A stretch of 64,000 bases of DNA from Tamlana sp038148895 (lineage in GTDB: Bacteria; Bacteroidota; Bacteroidia; Flavobacteriales; Flavobacteriaceae). The notes beneath the pieces were generated by a model. That model ran no database searches and was not told the origin of the DNA. It worked only from the letters and a program-made list of their open reading frames with translations. Both the position numbers and the translations under genes were made by a program. Where the stretch lies: NCBI GenBank assembly GCA_038148895.1, contig JBBVGQ010000001.1; one strand, given 5' to 3'. Positions 1 to 8,800 of the stretch are shown piece after piece (the stretch's first letter is position 1; each line of letters starts with the position of its first letter).

Positions 1-1030
1 ACTCTATGGCGTAACCCGGACGGAAAAACTTAACGTTTTCAAATCCCTTAACAGATCTTAATGCCTTAAATTGAACATCTTCAGGAAGCGAAGTTGAAAA
101 ACCATTTACATAAACCTCAACTGTATTCCAACCTTCCGGTTCAATAAATAATTGATGCCTATCTTTATCTGCAAAACGATTTATTTTATCTTCAATTGAT
201 GGGCAATAACGAGGTCCTAAACTTTTAATTCGGCCATTAAACATTGGAGACCTTTCAAACCCTTCACGTAATAAATCATGCACCAATTCACTGGTGTAAG
301 TCATATGACATGAACGCTGCTTTTCTAAAGGCTTTGTAACATCTAAATACGAAAATTTTTCAGGGTTTACATCGCCAGGTTGTTCAATCATTTTGGAATA
401 ATCCAAACTTCTTCCGTCAACCCTAGGCGGCGTTCCAGTTTTCATTCTGCCTGAGTCAAAACCTAAATCAACTAACTGTTCGGTAATCCCAGTCGCAGCT
501 TTTTCGCCTGCACGGCCCCCACCAAAATTCTTGTCTCCTATATGAATTAATCCGTTCAAAAAAGTACCATTGGTTAAAACAACTGCTTTAGACTTTATCT
601 CAACCCCCAAAGATGTTTTTACTCCAGCAACTTTGTTACCATCCATCAAAAGCCCTGAAACCATTTCTTGATAAAAATCAAGATTCGGGGTTTGCTCTAA
701 AAGCATCCTCCAATCTTCAGCGAAACGCATTCTATCACTCTGCACTCTCGGGCTCCACATAGCTGGCCCTTTCGATTTGTTCAACATTTTGAACTGAATT
801 GCTGAAGTGTCGGACACAATCCCGCTATAGCCGCCCAAAGCATCAATTTCACGAACAATCTGCCCCTTAGCAATTCCACCCATAGCTGGGTTGCACGACA
901 TTTGAGCAATGTTCTGCAAGTTCATGGTAACCAGCAGTGTTTTGCTACCCATATTTGCAGCTGCGGCCGCAGCCTCGCTTCCAGCGTGACCAGCACCAAC
1001 CACTATAACATCATAAACCTCGTTAAACAT
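1..1030 (-). CDS. mnmG: MnmG (GidA), tRNA uridine-5-carboxymethylaminomethyl enzyme, N-terminal part
   Basis: FAD-dependent enzyme that, with MnmE, installs the carboxymethylaminomethyl group on U34 of certain tRNAs in the cytoplasm. The reading frame stays open from the ATG at 1028-1030 to the window edge, giving about 343 of the usual ~620 residues; the C-terminal part lies outside. The N-terminus shows the Rossmann FAD motif GAGHAG (residues 12-17) and the family motif CNPAMGG (46-52) followed by IAKG; further on a GDKNFGGGRAGEKAA stretch is typical of MnmG. It lies downstream of ybeY on the same strand with a 72-bp gap that holds a parS-like palindrome. Assignment is firm; only its 3' end is unseen. 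Confidence 0.97.
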   Translation of the reverse strand, partial: MFNEVYDVIVVGAGHAGSEAAAAAANMGSKTLLVTMNLQNIAQMSCNPAMGGIAKGQIVREIDALGGYSGIVSDTSAIQFKMLNKSKGPAMWSPRVQSDRMRFAEDWRMLLEQTPNLDFYQEMVSGLLMDGNKVAGVKTSLGVEIKSKAVVLTNGTFLNGLIHIGDKNFGGGRAGEKAATGITEQLVDLGFDSGRMKTGTPPRVDGRSLDYSKMIEQPGDVNPEKFSYLDVTKPLEKQRSCHMTYTSELVHDLLREGFERSPMFNGRIKSLGPRYCPSIEDKINRFADKDRHQLFIEPEGWNTVEVYVNGFSTSLPEDVQFKALRSVKGFENVKFFRPGYAIE

Positions 1031-1050
1031 AATCTTTGTGTTGAAAAACA

Positions 1051-1066
1051 TGTTCCACGTGGAACA
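1051..1066. promoter_or_regulatory. parS-like centromere site (16-bp perfect palindrome)
   Basis: TGTTCCACGTGGAACA is a perfect 16-bp palindrome fitting the broadly conserved chromosomal parS consensus (TGTTNCACGTGNAACA) bound by ParB. It lies 20 bp upstream of the mnmG start codon, in the ybeY-mnmG gap. The gidA neighbourhood is a classic place for par loci near replication origins in many bacteria. Seen directly: the palindrome and its position. Inferred: ParB binding. Confidence 0.8.
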
Positions 1067-1102
1067 TGCAAATTTTAGGTCTGCAAATATACATTGAATT
1101 CT

Positions 1103-1519
1103 TTAATTTGAAACAAGTTGATTCAAGTAGAAGTTTTCCTTGTCTCTCATTAGTCTTGCATCACCATCGCTCTTGTCTTTGTAGCCACAATAATGTAGTA
1201 CACCGTGAACAATTACCCGATGCAACTCGTCCTCAAAGGAAACATTAAAATCTTTAGCGTTGTCCTCTACTCGTTCAATAGAAATAAAAATATCTCCCTG
1301 TATAATTTTTCCGATAGAATAATCGAAACTAATTATGTCGGTTAAGGTGTCATGATTTAGAAACTCAACATTCAATTTGTGCAAATATTCATCATCACAA
1401 AACACATAATTGATTTCTTCAATTTTGTGATTTTCCGATGAAATGGTATTTAAAATCCATGCTGAAAGTTGACCTTCATTTCTCAACTTAAAGTCAGTTT
1501 CATAATTGAAATTAATCAT
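1103..1519 (-). CDS. ybeY: YbeY, endoribonuclease / rRNA maturation factor
   Basis: Small zinc-dependent endoribonuclease (138 aa) involved in 16S rRNA 3'-end maturation and ribosome quality control. The metal motif HGVLHYCGYKD begins at H105, giving ligands H105 and H109; the third position, usually His in H-x3-H-x5-H, is Asp (D115), a variation I believe is usual in Bacteroidota. Upstream NVEFLNHDTLTDIISFDY is typical of the family. The gene overlaps the 3' end of the DUF4175 gene by 8 bp and precedes mnmG, so all three are probably cotranscribed. Identification is confident from motif, length and neighbourhood. Confidence 0.95.
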   Translation of the reverse strand: MINFNYETDFKLRNEGQLSAWILNTISSENHKIEEINYVFCDDEYLHKLNVEFLNHDTLTDIISFDYSIGKIIQGDIFISIERVEDNAKDFNVSFEDELHRVIVHGVLHYCGYKDKSDGDARLMRDKENFYLNQLVSN

Positions 1520-4500
1520 CTCCTCCCTTAAAATATTCTTGCACTTTCCTTTTATAAACTTGTTGCAAAGGTAACGCCTGTCTGTTTAATATTTCGGTAG
1601 TTTGAAAATATTCCTTTGCCATTGGAATTTGATTGTTTGGATTATTATAAAAATTCTTTTTATTGGTTTCAGATTCACGCTTATCATCCTCTCCTTGTTG
1701 AAATGTTGCATTCTCCAATTTAAGCAATTGATGTTTCAAGTCCATCATTTTTTGAAGCGTCTGGTTAGTAAATCCCTTATTCAAAAGATCCAACTCAATA
1801 TCCTCCATCTTTCTTACAAGAGCGTCTCCATTACCACTTTTCCCTTCCTTGGCCAATTTATCCTGAAGGGCTTGTCGTAACTGTTGCTGCTGTTGGTAAA
1901 TTTCATAAAGTAAACCGTTTAAATCTTCATTAGTACCCTGGCCTTCTCCTCCAGTTTGCTCACCATTTTCTCCTTTGTTATTAGCTTTTCCCATTTCACC
2001 TTTCTCACCTTTTTCACCCTGTTCACTAGGTTTATTTCCTTCCTTTTCTCCCTGCTCTTCATTTTTTCCATCGCCTTCATTTGGGTTGCCTTGTTCGCCT
2101 TTTTTCATTCCTTTTTGCATCATTTCATTAAGCTGCTCCTGAGTCATAATAATATCGGGCAGTTGCATATCGCCATCGCCACCTTTACCTGCAGACATGC
2201 TCATGTTTTCTTGCATATTATCTAAAAAATCGCTTAAAAAATCAGCTAAATTATTAGCCGCCGTAACCGCGAACTGCTGATTTGAAATTCCTTGATACAG
2301 TTGGTTTTCTGCAAGTAAACCCATCGCCCTTTCCATGTTATAATAAACATCACTAATCTCCTTATTAACTTGTTCTGAAAGCTTGGTCTGGCGTAATGAT
2401 AGCGCAAACAAACTATCGTCTATATGCTCAAAATGCTCCTTCAAATCATTTTGCTTTCTTAAATAAGAGGCAAACTTATTATGATTAATTTCTATGGATT
2501 TAAACTGATTCATGAGTGCTTCTTGATCAAAAGAAAACAAAACCACATTATCCAATACTTGACGCAACATTTCTACATCCTCTTGCATTTGCTCCCCGCC
2601 ACCAGCCTGCATGGCACTTTGCATGCTTTGGCTCATTTGCATCATTTTCTTAGCGGCCTTCTTTTGGCTGTTTTGAGCGTTCTTTAAATTCTGTCTTAGG
2701 TTTTCGGCATCTTTATTTTTATCGCCTTCGGTAGATTTTAGACCTTCCTTCCTTTCTAACTCTTCAGAGGCATTTTTTTGTTTATCAACCACTTCCTTTT
2801 CATCCAACTCATCTCTAGGAATATCTATTGGTTTTTTAAGTTCCTTACTCTCCTTTTCAAGGTCTTCTATATTCTTTGTAAAATTCTCAAACTGCTCATT
2901 TAATTGCTCTTGGTTTTCTTTTGTATTATTTTCTTCAGGTTCATTAGACAGTTTTTCTTGATCGATAGCCAACTTCATTAAATCCTCCTTTAGCTTTTCA
3001 AGTTTCTTTTCAATATAGAAGCGTTTGGTCAATTCAAGCAGTTGCTCTAAGCTACGTTTCTTGTTCTTATTCTGTTTTGCCAATTCATCTAACTTTTTAA
3101 TGAGCTCTTCATTATTGATTTTATCCTGAAGCTTTTCAATTTCCTTGAGCAACTTTTCATCTTGCTTAAGCTTTTCCTCATTGTCTTTGAGTCGTTCTTT
3201 CAACTCCTCTTTGAATTCATCTTGTTCAGTATTTTCCTTCTCAAAATTTTCCAAATTATCTTGGAGTTTCTTATTGAAATTCTTCATCATTTCGTCCTGT
3301 TGCATCTGACGTTTGAAAAAAGATTCCAATTTCTTTTTGTCGTTAAAATTTAAAGTCGATTTCTCTTTCTGTGTCTTTGTCAGCTCCTCAAGTTCCTTTT
3401 GTTGATCATCAAACTTTTCCAAAGATTTATTTAAATCCTTTATGGTTTCGTTTTGTTGTTGCAGATTTTTTTGAGCCTCCTCTTCTAATGTTCGCTTTCT
3501 ATAAGTAAAGACATTGCTTTTCACACTCTTATAGCGATTAACTTCATCATTATCAAATACTTGAAAGTACAATTCATAAGCAATACCTTCTTCTATATTC
3601 AAATCATTTGGGAATGCAGAAATAAACTCTGAAACATTTGAACTGGAAACGGGCATTGTAACAATCTCCTTCACATTTTCGTTTAAAACAGGATAATAAA
3701 CAAGTTGAAGTTTCGAAAAACCATAGTCATCACTCACTTGCCCGTGGAAATAGAGCGTTTGCAAATCAAGGCTGTCCTGTTGCATTTCTATGTTAATCTC
3801 AGGGTATTCATCTTTAACCACACCTATACTAAAAGCTAAATTTTCAAAGTTTTGGAGATTCTTATTACTTGTGCTTAAAGTGTAATTAAGATTATTGAAT
3901 ACTTGTTTTGATGCTTCAAAATTTCCATCATTTTCAGTACTAAAGCTAACGGTATCCTTCGCATATAAAAACACCTTATCTGTAGCTTTGGTACTTAATT
4001 GCCATTTAATGTTTGTCCCTTCCGGTACCAGAGCATTACCTGTGCTTTTTAATACTTCATCTTTTTTATTGGTGTAATTGGGATAATCCAAAACCATTTG
4101 AAAACTCAAAACTGATGGTGTTTCTACAACCTCAATCGTATAAGGTTTGGAAGTTACTTTATTAGCCGAAAGTTGAAACTCAAGAGCTTCCTTGGGCTGT
4201 GTAAACACGTATTCAAATTCGCCTAAAGCCTTTTGTTGCAAAAAATAAGTTTGGCCATTATAGGTTATTTGAGCACTTTCTGGAGTAAGCTCGCCAGCGG
4301 TTTTAACCACAAGCTTAAAGTCTTGGTTTTCAATAGCAGTCATGCTCTCATTCAGCACATAAAACTGAAACGGCGCTGGCGGCTCATAAGCCGTTTTATA
4401 GTGCACCACACGTTTGTAACTATCACTAAACCAATTAAAATTACCTGTAAAATAAGTGAGCAACAAAATAAAAATGGGAATTGCCGCGTATTTTAAGTAT

Positions 4501-4970
4501 CCTAAATTATTCTTGAAATTAATAGCAAGCTTAAACGGAATTGGCTTTAATTCCAGTGATTTCTGTTCGATACTCGCCAAAAGCAATTCAGATTTTGACG
4601 TACTGCCATGAAGCTGTAAAACATTCAACAGCTTATCGTTAACCTCAGGAAAATGCTTGCCAATAATTCTTGAGGCTTCTTCATAATTTAGCCCTTTTTG
4701 AAGTTTGAACAACTTAGCCAACGGAATAAAAATGAACTTAACCAGCAGCCCAAATTCTACCGTAACAAACACCCAAAATAAAACAGTTCTGGCCCCGGTA
4801 TTCAACCATAAAACATGTTCAACAAAAAGCGTAAAGAGAAAATACAACAGCCCTATAGCAAAAAACAAAATGACTCCTTTTAGCAATTCATTGGTGTAGT
4901 AACGCCGAATGAATGCCTCTAATTTGTTTTGTATGGTTTTAAAGTTGCTCATGATTTGGGAAAATTTCAT
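1512..4970 (-). CDS. DUF4175 family large membrane protein with coiled coil
   Basis: A 1152-aa inner-membrane protein of unknown function that matches the DUF4175 proteins commonly seen next to ybeY in flavobacteria. Hydrophobic segments lie at about residues 32-54, 61-85 and 159-176. A long predicted extracytoplasmic beta-rich region (about 180-490) follows, then a strongly charged E/K/Q-rich coiled coil (about 490-800) and a low-complexity tail rich in Gly, Glu, Asn and Lys (about 930-1020). No catalytic motif is apparent. An alternative start is Met7 (4952). It probably leads a DUF4175-ybeY-mnmG operon and diverges from gltX. Function is not known to me; a cell-envelope role is only a guess. 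Confidence 0.85.
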   Translation of the reverse strand: MKFSQIMSNFKTIQNKLEAFIRRYYTNELLKGVILFFAIGLLYFLFTLFVEHVLWLNTGARTVLFWVFVTVEFGLLVKFIFIPLAKLFKLQKGLNYEEASRIIGKHFPEVNDKLLNVLQLHGSTSKSELLLASIEQKSLELKPIPFKLAINFKNNLGYLKYAAIPIFILLLTYFTGNFNWFSDSYKRVVHYKTAYEPPAPFQFYVLNESMTAIENQDFKLVVKTAGELTPESAQITYNGQTYFLQQKALGEFEYVFTQPKEALEFQLSANKVTSKPYTIEVVETPSVLSFQMVLDYPNYTNKKDEVLKSTGNALVPEGTNIKWQLSTKATDKVFLYAKDTVSFSTENDGNFEASKQVFNNLNYTLSTSNKNLQNFENLAFSIGVVKDEYPEINIEMQQDSLDLQTLYFHGQVSDDYGFSKLQLVYYPVLNENVKEIVTMPVSSSNVSEFISAFPNDLNIEEGIAYELYFQVFDNDEVNRYKSVKSNVFTYRKRTLEEEAQKNLQQQNETIKDLNKSLEKFDDQQKELEELTKTQKEKSTLNFNDKKKLESFFKRQMQQDEMMKNFNKKLQDNLENFEKENTEQDEFKEELKERLKDNEEKLKQDEKLLKEIEKLQDKINNEELIKKLDELAKQNKNKKRSLEQLLELTKRFYIEKKLEKLKEDLMKLAIDQEKLSNEPEENNTKENQEQLNEQFENFTKNIEDLEKESKELKKPIDIPRDELDEKEVVDKQKNASEELERKEGLKSTEGDKNKDAENLRQNLKNAQNSQKKAAKKMMQMSQSMQSAMQAGGGEQMQEDVEMLRQVLDNVVLFSFDQEALMNQFKSIEINHNKFASYLRKQNDLKEHFEHIDDSLFALSLRQTKLSEQVNKEISDVYYNMERAMGLLAENQLYQGISNQQFAVTAANNLADFLSDFLDNMQENMSMSAGKGGDGDMQLPDIIMTQEQLNEMMQKGMKKGEQGNPNEGDGKNEEQGEKEGNKPSEQGEKGEKGEMGKANNKGENGEQTGGEGQGTNEDLNGLLYEIYQQQQQLRQALQDKLAKEGKSGNGDALVRKMEDIELDLLNKGFTNQTLQKMMDLKHQLLKLENATFQQGEDDKRESETNKKNFYNNPNNQIPMAKEYFQTTEILNRQALPLQQVYKRKVQEYFKGGDD

Positions 4971-5028
4971 GCTAATTTACTAAACTACAATTTTATTTTA
5001 TACCATGTTCTTAATTACCTGTTAATTG

Positions 5029-5036
5029 TATCTTTG
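5029..5036 (+). promoter_or_regulatory. -7 promoter box for gltX
   Basis: TATCTTTG matches the Bacteroidota -7 consensus TAnnTTTG and lies 16 nt upstream of the ATG at 5053. It shows that the in-frame ATG at 5026 lies upstream of the promoter and cannot be the translation start. Confidence 0.6.
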
Positions 5037-5052
5037 CCAAAAATTAAAAAAG

Positions 5053-6564
5053 ATGACCAAAAACGTTCGTGTGCGTTTTGCGCCAAGTCCAACAGGACCT
5101 TTACATATTGGAGGTGTTCGTACCGCATTATTCAACTATTTATTTGCCAAAAAACATAACGGCACATTTATTTTAAGAATTGAAGATACGGACCAAAATC
5201 GTTATGTAGAAGGTGCAGAGCAATATATTATTGATGCCTTAAACTGGTGCGGAATGCCATTTGATGAAGGTCCAGGGAAAGAAGACTCATTTGGTCCTTA
5301 CAGACAAAGCGAACGCAAACATTTGTATAAAAAATATGCCGATGAACTCATCGCAAAAGGCCATGCCTATTATGCCTTTGATACAGCCGAAACTTTAGAT
5401 TTTCACAGAAAAGATCATGAAGAAAAAGGGAAAACCTTTATTTACAATTGGCATAACCGATTAAAATTGAGCAATTCCCTATCGCTTAGTGCAGAAGAAG
5501 TCCAGACTAAATTGGATGCCGGTGAAGATTATGTTATCCGGTTTAAATCACCTCAAGATGAAACACTTCATTTAAAAGACATTATTCGTGGCGACATTAA
5601 AATTGACACCAATATTCTGGATGATAAAGTGTTGTTTAAAAGCGATGGCATGCCCACCTACCATTTGGCAAATATTGTGGATGACCATTTAATGGAGATT
5701 ACCCACGTAATTCGTGGCGAAGAATGGTTGCCTAGCTTGGCCTTGCATTGTCAATTATACGATGCTTTTGGCTGGGAAGCTCCAGAATTTGCGCATTTGC
5801 CCCTTATATTAAAGCCCACAGGAAAAGGAAAATTAAGCAAGCGCGACGGCGATAAATTAGGCTTCCCAGTATTTCCTTTAGAATGGAGAGACCCAAAAGC
5901 AAAAGAAGTTTCAAGAGGATATAAAGAAGATGGGTATTTTCCTGAAGCTATGGTTAACTTTTTAGCGTTTTTAGGCTGGAATCCTGGTACGGAGCAGGAA
6001 ATTTTCAATCTAGAAGCATTAATAAATGCCTTTGAATTGGAGCGTGTCAATAAGTCTGGAGCCCGTTTCGACCCTGATAAAATAAAATGGTTTAACCATC
6101 ATTATATGCAAGAACAAAGCAATGATGTTTTGGCGGAAACCTTCAAATCTCAATGTCCTGAACTTTCTGAAATTGACGTGAATTACACTGCCATGGTAAT
6201 AGGTTTAATAAAAGAACGCGCCACGTTTGTTTCAGATTTTTGGGAACTGAGCCATTTCTTTTTTAAGGCACCTACCACATACGATGAAAAAGGAACCAAA
6301 AAAGCCTTTAAAGAAGACACTTTGGAGCTTATGAAAAAACTGAAAAGCATCATTTTAACCATTGATGATTTTACTGTAGAAACTTTACAAAATGTTATAA
6401 AAGGTTGGATAACAAGCAACAACATAGGTTTTGGCAAAGTAATGATGCCCTTGCGTATTGCCTTGGTTGGCGCTTTGCAAGGCCCAGATGTTTTTGATAT
6501 TATGTTTATGGTTGGGAAGAATGAAACGGTTAAGCGAGTTCAATCTGTAATTGATATTTTATAA
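5053..6564 (+). CDS. gltX: Glutamyl-tRNA synthetase
   Basis: Class I aminoacyl-tRNA synthetase (503 aa) that charges tRNA-Glu in the cytoplasm. The HIGH-type signature PSPTGPLHIGG ends with HIGG at residues 18-21, and the KMSKS-type loop is KLSKR (260-264) followed by DGDKLGFPVFP. I place the start at the ATG at 5053 (MTKNVRVRFAPSPTG), because the longer frame from 5026 begins upstream of a good -7 box at 5029-5036 and adds nine atypical residues. Length is normal for bacterial GluRS. It is a single-gene unit, divergent from DUF4175 and convergent with the beta-barrel gene. GlnRS is also present in this window, so a non-discriminating role is unlikely. Confidence 0.97.
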   Translation: MTKNVRVRFAPSPTGPLHIGGVRTALFNYLFAKKHNGTFILRIEDTDQNRYVEGAEQYIIDALNWCGMPFDEGPGKEDSFGPYRQSERKHLYKKYADELIAKGHAYYAFDTAETLDFHRKDHEEKGKTFIYNWHNRLKLSNSLSLSAEEVQTKLDAGEDYVIRFKSPQDETLHLKDIIRGDIKIDTNILDDKVLFKSDGMPTYHLANIVDDHLMEITHVIRGEEWLPSLALHCQLYDAFGWEAPEFAHLPLILKPTGKGKLSKRDGDKLGFPVFPLEWRDPKAKEVSRGYKEDGYFPEAMVNFLAFLGWNPGTEQEIFNLEALINAFELERVNKSGARFDPDKIKWFNHHYMQEQSNDVLAETFKSQCPELSEIDVNYTAMVIGLIKERATFVSDFWELSHFFFKAPTTYDEKGTKKAFKEDTLELMKKLKSIILTIDDFTVETLQNVIKGWITSNNIGFGKVMMPLRIALVGALQGPDVFDIMFMVGKNETVKRVQSVIDIL

Positions 6565-6574
6565 GTTTCTTTCT

Positions 6575-6593
6575 TTCTGAACTTGTTTCAGAA
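6575..6593. repeat. Palindromic REP-like element, copy 1 (CTGAACTTG type)
   Basis: Arms TTCTGAA and TTCAGAA flank a CTTGT loop in the short gap between the convergent gltX and beta-barrel genes. The same CTGAACTTGnTTCAG core occurs near 15684 and 56852. It may serve as a transcription terminator for both genes; the T-run is poor. Confidence 0.55.
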
Positions 6594-6597
6594 CATA

Positions 6598-7281
6598 TTA
6601 GAACGATACCGTTGCGCCCAAAACCAACATGCTTTGGTTGCCTTTAAAGCGCCCATTACCTCCCGTGAGGTCTAATTCTTGTTTTTCAAGTTTCTTTAAA
6701 ATATTGGTAAATCCATAAATGTATTGGGCCTTTAGCTTAATATGTTTTATACCAACCGATGCCCCTATAGTGCCATTAAAATTAAATTGGGATATGTTGG
6801 TGATGTCCTCAGCAGTTAAATTCACATATTTATTAACATAATAGCCCTCTTGGTTTTTGTCATTAAATTCCAGCTTACTGTTATACTGAATCATGGGGCC
6901 TAAATCTATTGTAAAATAGTTCGGAACAACCTTTACGTGCATCAACATAGCCACTTGTACAGCAAGCAATTTATAGTCAATAAAAGCTTCCTGTGTACTC
7001 ACTAATGCTGGTCGGCCTAAAACTTCAACCGAATTTTGAGAAAGTTGCATGCCAAAGCTCACATCGTACCATCTTACTGGTATTTCAACCGTTGCCAAAA
7101 ACCCGCCAATAAATCCATTGGTTTCCCTTGTTGTAAAATTATCGGTTAGAATATTGAATTTGGTAACGCCACCAGTAACACTTATGCCGTTGGTAATGGG
7201 GTAATTGCCTTTTTGTGCGAAGTTATTTGTAACAAAACACAACATAAAGACTACTAATAATAAAAGTCGGTTATAATTCAT
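6598..7281 (-). CDS. Outer-membrane beta-barrel protein (PorT-like)
   Basis: A 227-aa secreted protein with a Sec signal peptide (about residues 1-22, cleavage after NNFAQ). The mature part is built of alternating-residue beta strands and ends in ATVSF, with the terminal Phe usual for BamA-dependent outer-membrane barrels. It resembles the flavobacterial PorT or outer-membrane beta-barrel families, but I see no specific PorT signature, so the function remains open. It is convergent with gltX and divergent from the SPFH gene, apparently monocistronic. A structural or transport role in the outer membrane is inferred from fold only. Confidence 0.7.
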   Translation of the reverse strand: MNYNRLLLLVVFMLCFVTNNFAQKGNYPITNGISVTGGVTKFNILTDNFTTRETNGFIGGFLATVEIPVRWYDVSFGMQLSQNSVEVLGRPALVSTQEAFIDYKLLAVQVAMLMHVKVVPNYFTIDLGPMIQYNSKLEFNDKNQEGYYVNKYVNLTAEDITNISQFNFNGTIGASVGIKHIKLKAQYIYGFTNILKKLEKQELDLTGGNGRFKGNQSMLVLGATVSF

Positions 7282-7312
7282 TTGAATGGGTTATTAGCGA
7301 CCAAATATAGTG

Positions 7313-7320
7313 TATTTTTG
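7313..7320 (+). promoter_or_regulatory. -7 promoter box for the SPFH gene
   Basis: TATTTTTG matches TAnnTTTG and lies 34 nt upstream of the ATG at 7355. Because it overlaps the longer in-frame start at 7310, it supports the shorter protein. Confidence 0.55.
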
Positions 7321-7354
7321 TATCTTACTTTTCTTAAACCTTAAACTAAACATT

Positions 7355-8287
7355 ATGAGCTTTTTTTACATCCCGTTTATTGTACTAGGCCTATTAATTT
7401 TCATTGCCTCATTCTTTATTGTAAAGCAACAAACCGCTGCCATAATTGAACGTTTTGGTAAGTTTCACAGCATTAGGCAATCTGGTCTAAAATTAAAAAT
7501 CCCTTTGGTAGATAGGGTGGCAGGACGCCTAAGTTTAAAGATTCAGCAGTTAGATGTTATTGTTGAAACCAAAACTCTTGATGACGTATTTGTAAGATTG
7601 AAAGTATCAGTTCAATACCGGGTTTTAAGCCAAAAAGTGTATGATGCCTTCTATAAACTGGATTATCCGCACGAGCAAATTACCAGTTATGTTTTTGACG
7701 TAGTACGTGCTGAAGTCCCTAAAATGAAATTAGACGATGTATTTGTGAAAAAAGATGATATCGCCTTAGCTGTAAAAGCTGAATTGAACGATGCCATGCT
7801 TGATTATGGTTTTGATATAATTAAAACTTTAGTAACAGATATTGATCCTGATGCGCAGGTAAAAGCAGCCATGAATCGCATTAACGCGGCAGAACGTGAA
7901 AAAACTGCCGCCCAATATGAAGGTGATGCGCAACGTATTTTAATTGTTGAAAAAGCCAAAGCTGAAGCCGAAAGCAAGCGCTTACAAGGCCAAGGTATTG
8001 CAGACCAACGTCGTGAAATAGCACGTGGTTTGGAAGAATCGGTTGAAGTGCTTAACCGTGTGGGCATAAACAGCCAAGAGGCCTCGGCGTTAATAGTAGT
8101 TACTCAACATTACGACACCTTGCAGTCTTTGGGTGAAGAAACCAACAGCAACCTTATTTTACTGCCCAATGCTCCTCAAGCCGGAAGCAATATGCTGAAC
8201 GATATGGTTGCCAGTTTTACCGCCAGCAACCAAATTGGCGAGGCCATGAAAAATGCTAAAAAGAAAGGTGGAGATACTACTAAATAA
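7355..8287 (+). CDS. SPFH / band 7 (stomatin-prohibitin) membrane protein
   Basis: A 310-aa membrane-anchored SPFH protein, probably forming oligomeric scaffolds in lipid microdomains. It has an N-terminal transmembrane segment (about residues 3-23), then a band 7 domain starting with KQQTAAIIERFGKFHSI, a conserved DVVRAEVPKMKLDDVF segment, and an Ala/Glu-rich helical region typical of stomatins (AAEREKTAAQYEGDAQRILI). The C-terminal tail is Gln/Asn-rich. I take the ATG at 7355 rather than 7310, since a -7 box overlaps the latter. A strong bidirectional terminator follows. It carries no NfeD partner next door, so its protein client is unknown. Confidence 0.92.
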   Translation: MSFFYIPFIVLGLLIFIASFFIVKQQTAAIIERFGKFHSIRQSGLKLKIPLVDRVAGRLSLKIQQLDVIVETKTLDDVFVRLKVSVQYRVLSQKVYDAFYKLDYPHEQITSYVFDVVRAEVPKMKLDDVFVKKDDIALAVKAELNDAMLDYGFDIIKTLVTDIDPDAQVKAAMNRINAAEREKTAAQYEGDAQRILIVEKAKAEAESKRLQGQGIADQRREIARGLEESVEVLNRVGINSQEASALIVVTQHYDTLQSLGEETNSNLILLPNAPQAGSNMLNDMVASFTASNQIGEAMKNAKKKGGDTTK

Positions 8288-8323
8288 GGCTACTGTTAAA
8301 CAATTTTTTAGCTATAAATAACA

Positions 8324-8352
8324 AAAAAGGCATCACGATGTGATGCCTTTTT
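8324..8352. terminator. Bidirectional rho-independent terminator
   Basis: A 13-bp perfect stem, AAAAAGGCATCAC / GTGATGCCTTTTT, with a 3-nt loop lies between the convergent SPFH gene and the triple-repeat gene. A/T-rich arm ends supply a U-run in both directions. Confidence 0.9.
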
Positions 8353-8368
8353 GCTTCTTTTAAATAAG

Positions 8369-8722
8369 CTATTCTTGTTCTATGTTATTTGCAACCTCAG
8401 TACTAACTGATTCTTCTTCCTTATCATTCTTCCAAGGTTTGTAGTTTTTGTACTCGGGTCCTGTTAAGTTGGCTCTTTCATTGTTTGATGCAACCTGAGT
8501 GTATTCAGCTTCCGATGTCTTTGCCCAAGGTTTATGGTTTTTATATTCTGGCCCCGTTAAACTCTCCTTTGAGTTGGACGTATACATATTTTTAGTTTTG
8601 GTTTTGTTTTTCCAAGGTTTGTAATTTTTGTACGCTGGTCCTGTTAATTCACTTCTTTCTTGTCCAAACGAGCTTATGGAGGTAAAAAAGGCAACTGCCA
8701 ATATTAATGCTAAGTTCTTCAT
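8369..8722 (-). CDS. Secreted small protein with three LTGPxYKNxKPW repeats
   Basis: A 117-aa protein of unknown function. A signal peptide covers about residues 1-21 (ends SSFGQ). The mature part is almost entirely three copies of the 12-residue motif LTGPxYKN(Y/H)KPW at residues 26-37, 55-66 and 86-97, spaced 29-31 residues apart by charged or polar linkers; no other domain fits. The gene lies directly downstream of the NarL-type regulator on the same strand. Its upstream gap holds a TAnnTTTG box (8747-8754) and an 18-bp palindrome (8801-8818), suggesting control by that two-component system. The repeat could be a short ligand or metal-binding motif, but I do not recognise it. Confidence 0.75.
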   Translation of the reverse strand: MKNLALILAVAFFTSISSFGQERSELTGPAYKNYKPWKNKTKTKNMYTSNSKESLTGPEYKNHKPWAKTSEAEYTQVASNNERANLTGPEYKNYKPWKNDKEEESVSTEVANNIEQE

Positions 8723-8746
8723 AGTATTTACAATTTTAATTTACAT

Positions 8747-8754
8747 CAAAATTA
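8747..8754 (-). promoter_or_regulatory. -7 promoter box for the triple-repeat gene
   Basis: On the minus strand TAATTTTG is a perfect TAnnTTTG box, 24 nt upstream of the start codon at 8722. It gives the small gene a promoter separate from the two-component operon. Confidence 0.55.
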
Positions 8755-8800
8755 ACTGAAAAACCTAGTTTTGGCTGATATGGGAAACCACGTAATTTAT

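Noticed and set aside
1956..2225. Hydrophobic plus-strand frames across the DUF4175 gene
   Set aside because: They are antisense shadows of the Glu/Lys/Gln-rich coiled coil, whose complement reads as Phe/Leu/Ser-rich.
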